Shown in pieces: positions 33,602-42,572 of a stretch of DNA of 61,478 nt. The stretch is from an uncultured Acidimicrobiales bacterium. GTDB lineage: Bacteria > Actinomycetota > Acidimicrobiia > Acidimicrobiales > SHLQ01. A program made the translations under genes and the position numbers. Location of the stretch: positions 1-61,478 of the forward strand of contig CALJDK010000002.1 of the NCBI GenBank assembly GCA_938023735.1, written 5' to 3'. How positions within the stretch are numbered: the stretch's first letter is position 1; every line of letters starts with the position of its first letter. The notes beneath the pieces are model-generated. The model had not been told where the DNA came from. It made no database searches and saw only the letters and a list, made by a program, of their open reading frames with translations.

Positions 33602-34845
33602 GTACCATCGGCGACATTTTCAAGGGGACCAACAACATCGATTTTCCCAAGATGTGGAAGACCGCCGCCATCGGGTCGCTCGTTCTCATCTTGTTGAGCG
33701 TTGGCGCCTTCTTAATTCGTGGTCTCAACCTCGGAATCGATTTCGAGGGTGGCACCTCCTTCGAGGTGGACTCTCCTGGAACCTCGGTATCTGAGGCCCG
33801 CGACTTCCTCACCGACTTTGACGCGGCCGACGCAAAAATTCAGATCGTCGACGAAACCACGCTGCGAATCCGGTCCGACATCGAAGACCCGGTGCGCGCC
33901 GGTGAGATTCGCAACGAACTCGCCGCGCTCGGCGAAGTCACCGGTTTCGAGTCGGTTGGCCCAACCTGGGGCGAGGAGATCACCCAGAAGGCCACCCGGG
34001 CACTGCTGTTCTTCTTTGCTGCAATCGCTTTGTATATCTCGGTCCGGCTCGAGTGGCGGATGGCAATCGGCGCTCTCGTCGCGGTGATCCACGACCTCAT
34101 CATCAGCGTCGGCATCTACTCGATCTTCCAATTCGAAGTGACGCCAGCCACCGTTATCGCCTTCCTCACCATCATGGGCTACTCGCTGTACGACACCATC
34201 GTCGTGTACGACAAGGTCCATGAGGTAACGGCCCGGGTCGGAGCGACGGGCAAGTACACCTATACCGAAATGATGAACCTGGCCTTGAACCGGGTCATCA
34301 TGCGCTCGCTCAACACCACCGTCACCTCGGTTCTGCCAGTTCTTTCGATGCTTATCATCGGTGCTTTCATCCTTGGTGCGGTAACCCTCCAAGAGTTCGC
34401 CATTGCGTTGCTCGTCGGCCTCATCGTCGGTGGCTACTCGTCGCTGTTTGTTGCGTCGTCGCTCGTCGCGTGGCTGAAAGAGAAAGAGCCTCGTCACGCC
34501 GAGGTCCGTGAGAAGCTCGAGGCCAAGGGGCTCACTGGCGGTACCCGTACGGTCGACAACGACGATGCCGTTCTTGGCACCACTCCACGGCGTGGTGCCG
34601 GTGGCCGAAGCCCGGGTTCGAGCACGGCGGTGAAAGATCGCACCGAATCGGCAAAGAAGCCCCAGAAGGCCAAGAAGTCGAGCGCCAAGGACGATGCGGG
34701 CGACGAAGACCTCATCGCCGAACAGTTTGCCGACAAGCCAAAGGCGAGCCAGCCCGATAAACCGGCAAAGCCGAAAACCAAAACCACCGGGTCGACCCCC
34801 GGCGGCGCAATCCCGCCCCGACCGCGGAAGAAGAAAAAGCGGTAA
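33598..34845 (+). CDS. secF: Protein translocase subunit SecF
   Basis: Partner of SecD. The 415 aa protein has an N-terminal helix, NLGIDFEGGTSFEV, and the conserved helical bundle (ALFFFAAIALYISVRLEWRMAIGALVAVIHDLIISVGIYS, TIMGYSLYDTIVVYDKVHE, RSLNTTVTSVLPVLSML). A Lys/Ala/Pro-rich cytoplasmic tail of about 110 residues ends in PRPRKKKKR. The ATG at 33598 overlaps the secD stop; the open frame upstream is antisense-like shadow of secD. The basic tail could contact ribosomes or lipids, as seen in some actinobacterial SecF; this is inference. Confidence 0.95.
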   Translation: MSTIGDIFKGTNNIDFPKMWKTAAIGSLVLILLSVGAFLIRGLNLGIDFEGGTSFEVDSPGTSVSEARDFLTDFDAADAKIQIVDETTLRIRSDIEDPVRAGEIRNELAALGEVTGFESVGPTWGEEITQKATRALLFFFAAIALYISVRLEWRMAIGALVAVIHDLIISVGIYSIFQFEVTPATVIAFLTIMGYSLYDTIVVYDKVHEVTARVGATGKYTYTEMMNLALNRVIMRSLNTTVTSVLPVLSMLIIGAFILGAVTLQEFAIALLVGLIVGGYSSLFVASSLVAWLKEKEPRHAEVREKLEAKGLTGGTRTVDNDDAVLGTTPRRGAGGRSPGSSTAVKDRTESAKKPQKAKKSSAKDDAGDEDLIAEQFADKPKASQPDKPAKPKTKTTGSTPGGAIPPRPRKKKKR

Positions 34846-34921
34846 AGAGGGTAAACGGGGTAAAGAGAAGGCAAGAGGAAAAGCAGCGGAGGGATCGGCC
34901 CGGTGAAACGGCCTGAACCGC

Positions 34922-34927
34922 TATCGT
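34922..34927 (+). promoter_or_regulatory. -10 element of apt, leaderless spacing
   Basis: TATCGT with exactly six bases to ATG 34934, the same hexamer and spacing as at 14466-14471. No -35 or ribosome site is evident. Confidence 0.5.
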
Positions 34928-34933
34928 GATCCC

Positions 34934-35464
34934 ATGACTGACACTATGTGGCTGCGGGATCTGGTTCGAACCATTCCCGACTATCCAAAGCCGGGTGTCA
35001 GCTTCAAAGACATCACGCCGCTGCTCGGAAATGCCGACGCTTTCCGGTTCTCGGCCGATGCGTTAGCCGACCGGTTTACGGGCTCGTCCATCGATGCGGT
35101 CATTGGCGTTGAAGCCCGAGGGTTTATCACCGGTGCCCCGGTTGCGTATCGCATCGGCGCGGGGTTTGTGCCGGTTCGCAAAGCCGGCAAGCTGCCCTAT
35201 GACACCATGGCCGAAGAGTATTCCCTCGAATACGGCATCGATCGGCTTGAGATGCATGTCGATGCCATTGCCCCGGGCAGCAATGTACTTATCGTCGACG
35301 ACGTGCTCGCCACCGGCGGTACTGCCGAAGCCACCGCCAAGCTGGTCGAACAGGCCGGCGCAACCGTCGCTGGTTTCGGGTTTTGGATTGAGCTGGCATT
35401 TCTGGGCGGACGTGCCAAGCTTGGTGACGTGCCAGCCACGTCGTTGATCACCTACACCGACTGA
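34934..35464 (+). CDS. apt: Adenine phosphoribosyltransferase
   Basis: Salvages adenine to AMP using PRPP. The 176 aa protein has the family N-terminus (VRTIPDYPKPGVSFKDITPLLG), AVIGVEARGFITGAPVAYRIGAGFVPVRKAGKLP, and the PRPP motif NVLIVDDVLATGGTAEATAKL. The order secD-secF-apt-rel is standard in Actinobacteria. It has its own leaderless-type promoter. Confidence 0.95.
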   Translation: MTDTMWLRDLVRTIPDYPKPGVSFKDITPLLGNADAFRFSADALADRFTGSSIDAVIGVEARGFITGAPVAYRIGAGFVPVRKAGKLPYDTMAEEYSLEYGIDRLEMHVDAIAPGSNVLIVDDVLATGGTAEATAKLVEQAGATVAGFGFWIELAFLGGRAKLGDVPATSLITYTD

Positions 35465-35473
35465 GACGCCGCT

Positions 35474-37690
35474 ATGTTCCCAAGTGCTCGTGTCCTTCCC
35501 TGGAAACGCCATAGCGAGTCGCTCAACGGCGAGTTTGCCTCGCTCATTGAGACCTTCCTTGGGCATCATCCGGGCGAGGACGAAGCGCCGCTGCACCGGG
35601 CGTTCGAGATCGCCGAGGAAGCCCACGCCGGTCAGAGCCGCAAGTCGGGCGAGGCGTATATCCACCATCCAATCGCGGTTGCTCGTCTGGTTGCCGACCT
35701 TGGCTTCGACGGCACCTCCATCATGGCCGCCATGCTGCACGATGCACTCGAGGACACCCCGGTTACCCGCTCAGAGTTGGTGGCCGAGTTCGGCGAAGAT
35801 CTGGCGGTCATTGTCGACGGCGTCACCAAGCTCGATCGGGTGCACTTCGACAGCAAGGAGGAGCAGCAGTCGGCCTCGATGCGCAAGATGATGGTGGCTA
35901 TTGCCCAGGACGTACGGGTGCTCATCATCAAGCTCGCCGACCGGCTTCATAATCTTCGCACTATCGCTGCGCTTCCCGAGTGGAAACAGGAACGCACGGC
36001 TCGAGAAACGCTCGATATTTACGCGCCGCTTGCTCATCGGATGGGTATGAATCTGATGAAGCAGCAGCTGGAGGACCTGTCGTTCGCTGCGTTGCATCCG
36101 AAGCGCTTCAGCGAAATCGACCAGATGGTGACCGAGCGCGACCCCGAGAGAGATCTGTTTCTTCAGCAGGTGATTGGGGCGGTCGAAGGTGAGCTCGAGG
36201 AGCTTGGTATTCACGCTGCGATCTCGGGTCGCCCCAAACATCTGTGGAGCATCTACGAAAAGATGGTGGTGAAGGGTCGCACCTTTGACGACATCTACGA
36301 CCTGGTTGGTATCCGGGTTGTAGTTGGTTCGGTCCGAGATTGTTACTCGGCACTCGGAACCATTCACGCCACCTGGAACCCGGTCCCTGGGCGGTTCAAA
36401 GATTACATCGCCATGCCCAAGTTCAACCTCTACCAGTCGCTTCACACGACGGTGGTGGGTCCGGCTGGTCGGTTGCTTGAGATTCAGATTCGCACCAAAG
36501 AAATGGACGACCGCGCTGAGGGCGGCGTGGCGTCGCACTGGAACTACAAAGGCAGTGAGCAACTCGACGACAAGGCGTGGCTGAACCGCATTATCGACTG
36601 GGACGGTGATGCCGGCGGCACCACCTACATGGAGAACCTGCGGGTCGACCTTGACCCTGACGAGGTGTACGTCTTTACGCCCGATGGCGATGTCATCACC
36701 TTGCCCGTCGGTGCAACCACGGTCGACATGGCCTACTCCATTCACACCGACGTGGGGCACTCCTGCATCGGAGGTCGAATCAACGGCAAGCTCGCACCCA
36801 TCGAAACGCGACTGAACTCGGGCGATGTGGTCGAGGTCGTCACGTCAAACAACAGCGATGCTGGCCCGTCGCGTGACTGGCTGACGTTTGTGGTCAGTCA
36901 TCGGGCGAGCTCGAAGATTAAACAGTGGTTTCTCCGTGAACGACGCGAGGACGCGCTGGTCAACGGCCGCGACGACCTTGCGAAAGCGCTTCGTCGGGCG
37001 GCGCTTCCGGTGCAGAAGATGCTGGCCAGCGATGTGCTGCTCGAAGTGGCATCCGACATGAACTACGCCGACCTCGACCAACTGTTTGCGTCGGTCGGCG
37101 AAGGCCATGTCACCGCCAAAGCGGTGGTCGAAAAACTCAAACGGCACCTTGAAGAGCCAACCGACAACCACGGTGACCGGCTGCCAACTACGGCAATGCA
37201 GCCCCGGATGAGTCGACACACCCACAGCGTGGTTGGCGTGCATGTCGAAGGCCTGCCCGATGTGATGGTGCGGCTGGCGCCCTGCTGTGCTCCTGTGCCT
37301 CCCGACGAAATCATGGGGTTTGTCACGATGGGGCGGGGAGTCTCGGTGCACCGCACCGACTGCACCAACGCCGACTCTCTGCTGACCCAGGTTGAACGGC
37401 TCATCGATGTCGAGTGGGATCTTGCCCACGGTGCCGAGTTCGTATCGGGCATCGAGGTCAAGGCGCTCGACCGCAGCTACCTGCTCAACGACCTGACCCG
37501 GGTGCTGTCCGACAACCAGATCAATATTTGCAGCGCCTCAACCTCGACAGGCGCCGACCGCGTGGCTCGATTCCGCTTCGAGATCGAAGTCGGCGACGTC
37601 TCGCAACTCAACGACACCTTACGACAACTCCGAACCGTCGACGGCGTCTACGACGTCTATCGAACCATGGGCGCCAACATCCACTCCTAA
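35474..37690 (+). CDS. rel: Bifunctional (p)ppGpp synthetase/hydrolase (Rel/RSH)
   Basis: Makes and degrades the stringent-response alarmone. The 738 aa protein contains an HD hydrolase domain (HHPIAVARLVADLGFDGTSIMAAMLHDALEDT), a synthetase domain (GRPKHLWSIYEKM, IYDLVGIRVVV, RFKDYIAMPKFNLYQSLHTTV, QIRTKEMDDRAEGGVASHW), a TGS domain (EVYVFTPDGDVITLPVGATTVDMAYSIHTDVGHSC), a Zn-finger/RIS region with CCAPVPPDEIMG, and a C-terminal ACT domain. RFKD is the motif of bifunctional enzymes and the HD metal residues are intact, so both activities are expected. The ATG is nine bases after the apt stop. Confidence 0.96.
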   Translation: MFPSARVLPWKRHSESLNGEFASLIETFLGHHPGEDEAPLHRAFEIAEEAHAGQSRKSGEAYIHHPIAVARLVADLGFDGTSIMAAMLHDALEDTPVTRSELVAEFGEDLAVIVDGVTKLDRVHFDSKEEQQSASMRKMMVAIAQDVRVLIIKLADRLHNLRTIAALPEWKQERTARETLDIYAPLAHRMGMNLMKQQLEDLSFAALHPKRFSEIDQMVTERDPERDLFLQQVIGAVEGELEELGIHAAISGRPKHLWSIYEKMVVKGRTFDDIYDLVGIRVVVGSVRDCYSALGTIHATWNPVPGRFKDYIAMPKFNLYQSLHTTVVGPAGRLLEIQIRTKEMDDRAEGGVASHWNYKGSEQLDDKAWLNRIIDWDGDAGGTTYMENLRVDLDPDEVYVFTPDGDVITLPVGATTVDMAYSIHTDVGHSCIGGRINGKLAPIETRLNSGDVVEVVTSNNSDAGPSRDWLTFVVSHRASSKIKQWFLRERREDALVNGRDDLAKALRRAALPVQKMLASDVLLEVASDMNYADLDQLFASVGEGHVTAKAVVEKLKRHLEEPTDNHGDRLPTTAMQPRMSRHTHSVVGVHVEGLPDVMVRLAPCCAPVPPDEIMGFVTMGRGVSVHRTDCTNADSLLTQVERLIDVEWDLAHGAEFVSGIEVKALDRSYLLNDLTRVLSDNQINICSASTSTGADRVARFRFEIEVGDVSQLNDTLRQLRTVDGVYDVYRTMGANIHS

Positions 37691-37697
37691 CCACACA

Positions 37698-37754
37698 CGA
37701 AGCCGAACCAGTACCGGCTTCGGGGGTCCTGCCCCGCATTGACGGGACTGGTTC
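37698..37754. terminator. Overlapping alternative hairpins after rel
   Basis: Stem A pairs CGAAGCCG (37698-37705) with CGGCTTCG (37715-37722). Stem B pairs CGAACCAGT (37704-37712) with ACTGGTTCG (37746-37754) and encloses a CGGGG/CCCCG hairpin. The stems share bases and exclude each other. The position between convergent genes suggests termination, although T-runs are lacking. Confidence 0.45.
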
Positions 37755-37759
37755 GACGT

Positions 37760-38692
37760 TTAGGCGGGGGTATCGGGGAAGGGGAGCGGCCCGAGTCGGC
37801 GGTTCCATCGGAACCGAACCAACAGCGACAAAACGATGACCACCACAAAGGCGATGATGCCGTAGAACGTCGCGGCCTCCGTGGCCTGATCGATGGCATC
37901 CTGGCGGTTCGCAATGGTGCCGTCGGCCCAATCGAGAAGCGGCAGCGTTGCATAGTATGCCGCAGGAACGATGCCCAGAACGGCCAGAACCGAAACGATG
38001 GAGTGCGCAATCTGCTCGTGAGCTCGACGCATGATCATGGCTGCAAGAAACGCCAACACTGCCAGGGCAACCGCCGCAGCGAGAACAACGGCGGTGAGTT
38101 CGGGCCAGATCTGCGCAATGCTCCCCGTGAGTTCAGGCGCCTGCCAATGGTCGATAGGACGGCGCACCCACGTGCCGTCCTGGCGGCCGAGGAGCAGGCC
38201 ATTTTCGGCGGTGGCGGCCACTACAACCGGTTGGCTCTTCTCGCGCACGATGGTCATATCGACAATGGTCGGATAGTTCTCGGGGGCAAAGCGCTCGCGC
38301 CCTTCAGGTAACGCAAAGTCTTGGGCCCACGTGGTTCCTGAATCGTCGGAGCGTTCGATGGTGTTGTCCGCCGCCCGCCAGCAGGTCTCTTCGCTGCACA
38401 CCTCGAGCATCGTTTCCAGCTCGACCTGAGGAACATCGAAGCCAAAATTTGGATCGTCAGGGTCTTCAGAGGTGTAACGCTCAGGGGACAGCAGCTCCCA
38501 GCTGATGCCAGCGTTGCGGGTTTCGGTGACGTCGTACCAGCGTTCGCCTTCGGCCCGAGCAGTGAGGATAAAGCCGTTTCCCTCGACGTCGGCAATGGGA
38601 CCGGGGTTTCGCTCGCCACATGCCGATAGCAGGACGGCAAGCACCAGCATCAGGGCAAAGACCAGGCGTCGCCCTGGGCGATGAACGGGCAC
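37760..38692 (-). CDS. Membrane-anchored lipoprotein of unknown function
   Basis: A 310-residue secreted protein: signal peptide with lipobox LLSAC (Cys 26), an outer domain of about 180 residues with a Cys pair (VCSEETCW), and three hydrophobic helices near the C-terminus (about 200-222, 232-252 and 282-300). The outer part resembles exo-sialidase/BNR-like beta strands (SDDSGTTWAQDF is an Asp-box-like motif), which is only suggestive. GTG 38692 is chosen because it starts a good signal peptide; the frame is open 92 codons further up without signal. It is divergent from another lipoprotein gene at 38811. Confidence 0.68.
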   Translation of the reverse strand: MPVHRPGRRLVFALMLVLAVLLSACGERNPGPIADVEGNGFILTARAEGERWYDVTETRNAGISWELLSPERYTSEDPDDPNFGFDVPQVELETMLEVCSEETCWRAADNTIERSDDSGTTWAQDFALPEGRERFAPENYPTIVDMTIVREKSQPVVVAATAENGLLLGRQDGTWVRRPIDHWQAPELTGSIAQIWPELTAVVLAAAVALAVLAFLAAMIMRRAHEQIAHSIVSVLAVLGIVPAAYYATLPLLDWADGTIANRQDAIDQATEAATFYGIIAFVVVIVLSLLVRFRWNRRLGPLPFPDTPA

Positions 38693-38810
38693 GGTCGTCG
38701 GTGAGGAACTCGCCGAGGTCGGGGTGGAGGAGATGAGTCGCAAGGGGAGAGGCTGGAGAGGTAGGGATGTCGCTGGTGTGTTCCAGGCAGCGGTCGGATA
38801 GACCAGAGCC

Positions 38811-39422
38811 GTGAAGAATCGTGTCGTTAGTCTCGCAGCTTGGGCGCTGCTGGTGGTGGCAACGGCCGGATGTTCTTCGGCGGCGCCAACCGCCGAGCAG
38901 ACATTCGACGCTCTCGTTGTTGGTTCGCCGACGCCGCTCTCGTTTGCCGACAAAGGATTTCTCGACAATATCGACGACGCTCAGCAGGAGTTCGCTGAAG
39001 AACTCACCGTGTTCTGGGATGCCTACAACGCGTACAGAGCGCCGACTGACGGGCAAGAAGCCGGTGAGCGTGAAGAGTTTCTTGCCACCAGCGATCAGGT
39101 ACTTGCCGACCTCGACGAAGATCTTGGATTTTTAGAGATCGATCTGTTCCTCACCGAATCACAGGATCTGCGGGACACTTTTGCCCCGTACCTCGGGCTC
39201 TGGCGAACGGTCTATGACGCGTTGGCCGACGTGCGAAATGGGGTGATCGACGGCGACAGCGAACTCGAGCAGCAGGGGGCCGACCTGTATCGCCGTCAGA
39301 TCGAAGCGGTGGGCCAAGCCGACTTCGATCGAGTGAAAAGGGCGGTCGATCAACTCGACCCTGAAACCGCTCGCCAATTTCTCGAAGCCGAGGGCTTAAA
39401 CCCGCAGAACTTCGGGCTGTAG
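38811..39422 (+). CDS. Secreted lipoprotein of unknown function
   Basis: A 203-residue lipoprotein: signal peptide MKNRVVSLAAWALLVVATAGC with lipobox ATAGC, then a largely helical acidic domain with no recognised family. Two segments stand out: a long helix (about 50-100) and DLYRRQIEAVGQADFDRVKRAVDQLDPETARQFLEAEG at the end. TAGACC lies six bases before the GTG, near the leaderless pattern, though the hexamer lacks the final T. It precedes hisS by 16 bases, but hisS may have its own promoter. Confidence 0.72.
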   Translation: MKNRVVSLAAWALLVVATAGCSSAAPTAEQTFDALVVGSPTPLSFADKGFLDNIDDAQQEFAEELTVFWDAYNAYRAPTDGQEAGEREEFLATSDQVLADLDEDLGFLEIDLFLTESQDLRDTFAPYLGLWRTVYDALADVRNGVIDGDSELEQQGADLYRRQIEAVGQADFDRVKRAVDQLDPETARQFLEAEGLNPQNFGL

Positions 39423-39426
39423 CCGC

Positions 39427-39432
39427 TACTCT
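39427..39432 (+). promoter_or_regulatory. -10-like element of hisS, leaderless spacing
   Basis: TACTCT with exactly six bases to GTG 39439, in the 16-base gap after the lipoprotein gene. No ribosome site is seen. Confidence 0.4.
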
Positions 39433-39438
39433 GCACTG

Positions 39439-40698
39439 GTGGCATCGCCTTCATTTCAAGCGCCGAAAGGCACCCGCGACATTCTGCCGCCACAATCGAC
39501 GCGGCAGCGTGCTCTGATCGACCTCTTTGCCGACGTCGTCGAGCGGGCAAGCTACGGAGCCGTAAGTACGCCGATGTTCGAAGACATCGGTGTGTTTCTC
39601 CGCCTAGGCGAAGCCACTGATGTGGTCACCAAGGAGATGTATGACTTCGTCGCCAAAGACGGCAACCACATCGCTCTTCGTCCCGAGCTCACTGCGTCGG
39701 TCGTTCGAGCGTTCGTGCAGCACCGACCCGCCACCCCGTGGAAGGTGTGGTACGAAGGCCCGCAGTTTCGCTACGAGCGGCCCCAGGCCGGACGCTACCG
39801 GCAGTTCACCCAGGTCGGAATCGAAGCTCTCGGCACGTCCGATCCCGAACTCGACGTCGAAGTCATTTCGCTCGCGGCCGACTTCTACAAACGTCTTGGC
39901 CTCGAGCAGGTCACGTTGCTGCTCAACTCGTTGGGCGACGCCACCTGCCGGCCCGGCTACCTTCAAGCGCTCGAGGGTTACTTTCGCGACAACATCGCCG
40001 AGTTGTCCGAGCAGTCGGCGCTAACCCTCGATATCAATCCGCTCCGGGTGCTCGACTCCAAACGCGACCAGGACCAGCCGCTCATCGACGGTGCGCCGCT
40101 TATGGTCGAGTTTCTCACTCCGGAGCTTGCCGAACACTTCGACCAGGTTTGCAAGGGCCTCGAGCAGCTTGGCATCGCATACACGCTGTCTCCGCGTCTG
40201 GTTCGGGGTCTCGACTACTACACCCTCACCACGTTCGAGTTTGCCGCTGACGCACTCGATACGGCGCAGAACGCCATTGGCGGCGGAGGTCGCTACGACG
40301 GGTTGGCCGAATCGTTGGGTGGACCCGATACCCCGGGTATCGGTTTCGCTCTCGGCGTCGACCGGATCCTGCTCGCCTGCGACGCCGAAGACACCTTCCC
40401 GGCCCCGTCTATTTCGCCCGAAGTATTCGTGGTCGATGTCAGCGGCGCACACGTTTCGCTCGAACTCACCCACATGCTCCGTGAAGCCGGGTTTACCGCC
40501 GACCGAGCCTGGGACAACCGGTCGATGAAGGCCCAGATGAAGGTGTCCGACCGCTCCGAGGCGGCGTTTGCCATCATCATCGGCGAAGACGAGCTTGCCG
40601 CCGACTCGGTAACGGTACGTGACTTGCGCGGCGACTCAGGCCAGCGACTCCTCAAGCGCACCGAGCTCATCTCGTACCTTCAGACTCAGCTTCGCTAA
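39439..40698 (+). CDS. hisS: Histidyl-tRNA synthetase
   Basis: Class II aminoacyl-tRNA synthetase, 419 aa. Motifs are clear: motif 1 region (KGTRDILPPQSTRQRALIDLFADVVERASYGAVSTPMFED), LRPELTASVVRAFVQH, motif 2 (KVWYEGPQFRYERPQAGRYRQFTQVGIEALG), the histidine signature LVRGLDYYTLTTFEF, motif 3 (GIGFALGVDRILLAC) and the C-terminal anticodon-binding domain. The pair hisS-aspS after rel is a common actinobacterial order. Confidence 0.95.
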   Translation: MASPSFQAPKGTRDILPPQSTRQRALIDLFADVVERASYGAVSTPMFEDIGVFLRLGEATDVVTKEMYDFVAKDGNHIALRPELTASVVRAFVQHRPATPWKVWYEGPQFRYERPQAGRYRQFTQVGIEALGTSDPELDVEVISLAADFYKRLGLEQVTLLLNSLGDATCRPGYLQALEGYFRDNIAELSEQSALTLDINPLRVLDSKRDQDQPLIDGAPLMVEFLTPELAEHFDQVCKGLEQLGIAYTLSPRLVRGLDYYTLTTFEFAADALDTAQNAIGGGGRYDGLAESLGGPDTPGIGFALGVDRILLACDAEDTFPAPSISPEVFVVDVSGAHVSLELTHMLREAGFTADRAWDNRSMKAQMKVSDRSEAAFAIIIGEDELAADSVTVRDLRGDSGQRLLKRTELISYLQTQLR

Positions 40699-40782
40699 AT
40701 TCTCCCGATCCGCAGCTCGCTCAACAGTGTCGAACCTCCCGAACCACACCAAACGAGCTGCACTACCCGAAAGGCGCTTCTC

Positions 40783-42537
40783 GTGAGCGACATTCTCAAA
40801 ACCTCTATGCGGACACACATGTGCGGCGACCTTCGGTCGGCCGACGTGGGCTCTACGGTCACGGTCTGTGGCTGGGTCGATAGCCGTCGCGAGCACAGCC
40901 AGCACTTGGCATTCATCGACCTTCGCGACCGCAGTGGCGTGGTGCAGGTCATCGTCGACGGTAACCACGACCTCCGATCCGAGTACGTGGCCAAGGTCAC
41001 CGGCACGGTAGCCGAACGAATCGAAGGAACGGCCAACGCCAACCTCGCTACTGGCGATATCGAGATTCGTGACTGCGAGGTCGAAATCCTTAGCGAAGCT
41101 GAACCGCCGCCGTTCCCGATGGACGAGCGCACCGACGTCGACGAGACAATTCGTCTTCGACACCGATACGTCGACCTCCGCAAGTCGCGCATGCAGAAGA
41201 ACCTGCGTACCCGGGCCAAGGTCAACTCGGCCATCCGGACGGCCATGGAAGAGCAGGGTTTCGTCGAGATCGAGACCCCGATGCTCATCGCGTCGACCCC
41301 CGAGGGAGCGCGTGACTTCGTGGTGCCTTCTCGTCAGAAGCCCGGCAACTTCTACGCGCTGCCGCAAAGTCCGCAGATCTTCAAGCAGCTTTGCATGGTT
41401 GGCGGAATCGACCGGTACTACCAGATCGCCCGTTGCATGCGCGACGAGGATCTGCGCGCCGACCGTCAGTTCGAGTTCATGCAGCTCGATGCCGAGGCCA
41501 GCTTCGTGACCCAAGAAGACGTATTCGAGTTCATCTCGCATGCCATCCGCGGCGCCACCGAGGCCGTCACTGGTGAACGTCCCGGCGACATCCCCCGAAT
41601 CACGTGGGACGACGCCATGGAACGTTACGGCTCCGACAAGCCCGACACCCGATTCGGTATGGAGCTCGAGAACCTCACCGAGGTGTTCGCCAGCACCGAG
41701 TTCAACGCCTTCAAAGCCGAGCGCGTAATGGGTATTCGGGTACCAGGCGGAGCCGAGTTCTCGCGCAGCAAGCTCGACGACCTCACCGATATGGTCAAGC
41801 GTTGGGGCGGTAAGGGTCTGGTGTGGATGAAGGTTGAGGACGACCTCACGCTCAACTCGCCGGTCGCGAAGTTCTGCTCCGACGACGAGCTCGCCGGCAT
41901 CAAGGAAAAGCTGGGCGCCGAGGCAGGCGACGTGCTGTTCTTGGTGGCTGACCGCAAGCGTCGCACCCAGCACCTCCTGGGTCTGCTTCGAGTCGAACTG
42001 GGCCGGCCTCCGGTAACCGAGGGTGGCCTCAACTATCTGTGGGTCGTCGACTTCCCGCTGTTCGAAGACATCAGCGACGACGGAAAGCCCGTTCCCGCTC
42101 ACCACCCCTTCACCATGCCTCACGCCGACGACATCGAACTGCTCGAGTCGGCCGAGGGCGAGGAGCTCCTCGACGTTCGATCACAGGCGTACGACCTGGT
42201 GCTCAACGGCTGGGAGCTCGGCTCGGGAAGTGTGCGAATCCATCGCTCTGACGTACAAAGCCGAATTTTTGAGATCCTCGGCATTGGTGAAGAGGAAGCG
42301 CAGCTCAAGTTCGGCTTCCTTCTCGACGCATTCAAGTATGGCGCCCCACCGCATGCCGGTTTCGCGTTCGGCATCGACCGTGTGGCTGCGATCCTGGCGG
42401 GCGAAGAGAACATTCGCGAGGTCATCGCATTCCCGAAGACCCAGTCGGGGGCCGATCCCCTCACCAAAGCGCCCACGGCCATCGACGACACCCAACTCGA
42501 AGAACTCGGGTTGCGCGTGCTGCCACAGGCCGAATAG
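40783..42537 (+). CDS. aspS: Aspartyl-tRNA synthetase (bacterial type)
   Basis: Class II synthetase, 584 aa. It has an N-terminal OB-fold (VTVCGWVDSRREHSQHLAFIDLRDRSGVVQVIV), motif 1 (FVEIETPMLIASTPEGARDFVVPSR), motif 2 (FKQLCMVGGIDRYYQIARCMRDEDLRADRQFEFMQLD), a GAD insertion domain and motif 3 (HAGFAFGIDRVAAILAGEENIREVIAFPKTQSG). AAAGG about eight bases before the GTG is a likely ribosome site. Whether it is strictly Asp-specific or also charges tRNA-Asn cannot be decided here. Confidence 0.95.
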   Translation: MSDILKTSMRTHMCGDLRSADVGSTVTVCGWVDSRREHSQHLAFIDLRDRSGVVQVIVDGNHDLRSEYVAKVTGTVAERIEGTANANLATGDIEIRDCEVEILSEAEPPPFPMDERTDVDETIRLRHRYVDLRKSRMQKNLRTRAKVNSAIRTAMEEQGFVEIETPMLIASTPEGARDFVVPSRQKPGNFYALPQSPQIFKQLCMVGGIDRYYQIARCMRDEDLRADRQFEFMQLDAEASFVTQEDVFEFISHAIRGATEAVTGERPGDIPRITWDDAMERYGSDKPDTRFGMELENLTEVFASTEFNAFKAERVMGIRVPGGAEFSRSKLDDLTDMVKRWGGKGLVWMKVEDDLTLNSPVAKFCSDDELAGIKEKLGAEAGDVLFLVADRKRRTQHLLGLLRVELGRPPVTEGGLNYLWVVDFPLFEDISDDGKPVPAHHPFTMPHADDIELLESAEGEELLDVRSQAYDLVLNGWELGSGSVRIHRSDVQSRIFEILGIGEEEAQLKFGFLLDAFKYGAPPHAGFAFGIDRVAAILAGEENIREVIAFPKTQSGADPLTKAPTAIDDTQLEELGLRVLPQAE

Positions 42538-42572
42538 ACACACCGGTAGTCACCAACGTAGGAGTGCGTGCA

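Noticed and set aside
40636..42123. 495-codon frame antisense to aspS
   Set aside because: It arises from GC-rich codon bias opposite a clear synthetase gene and has no domain.
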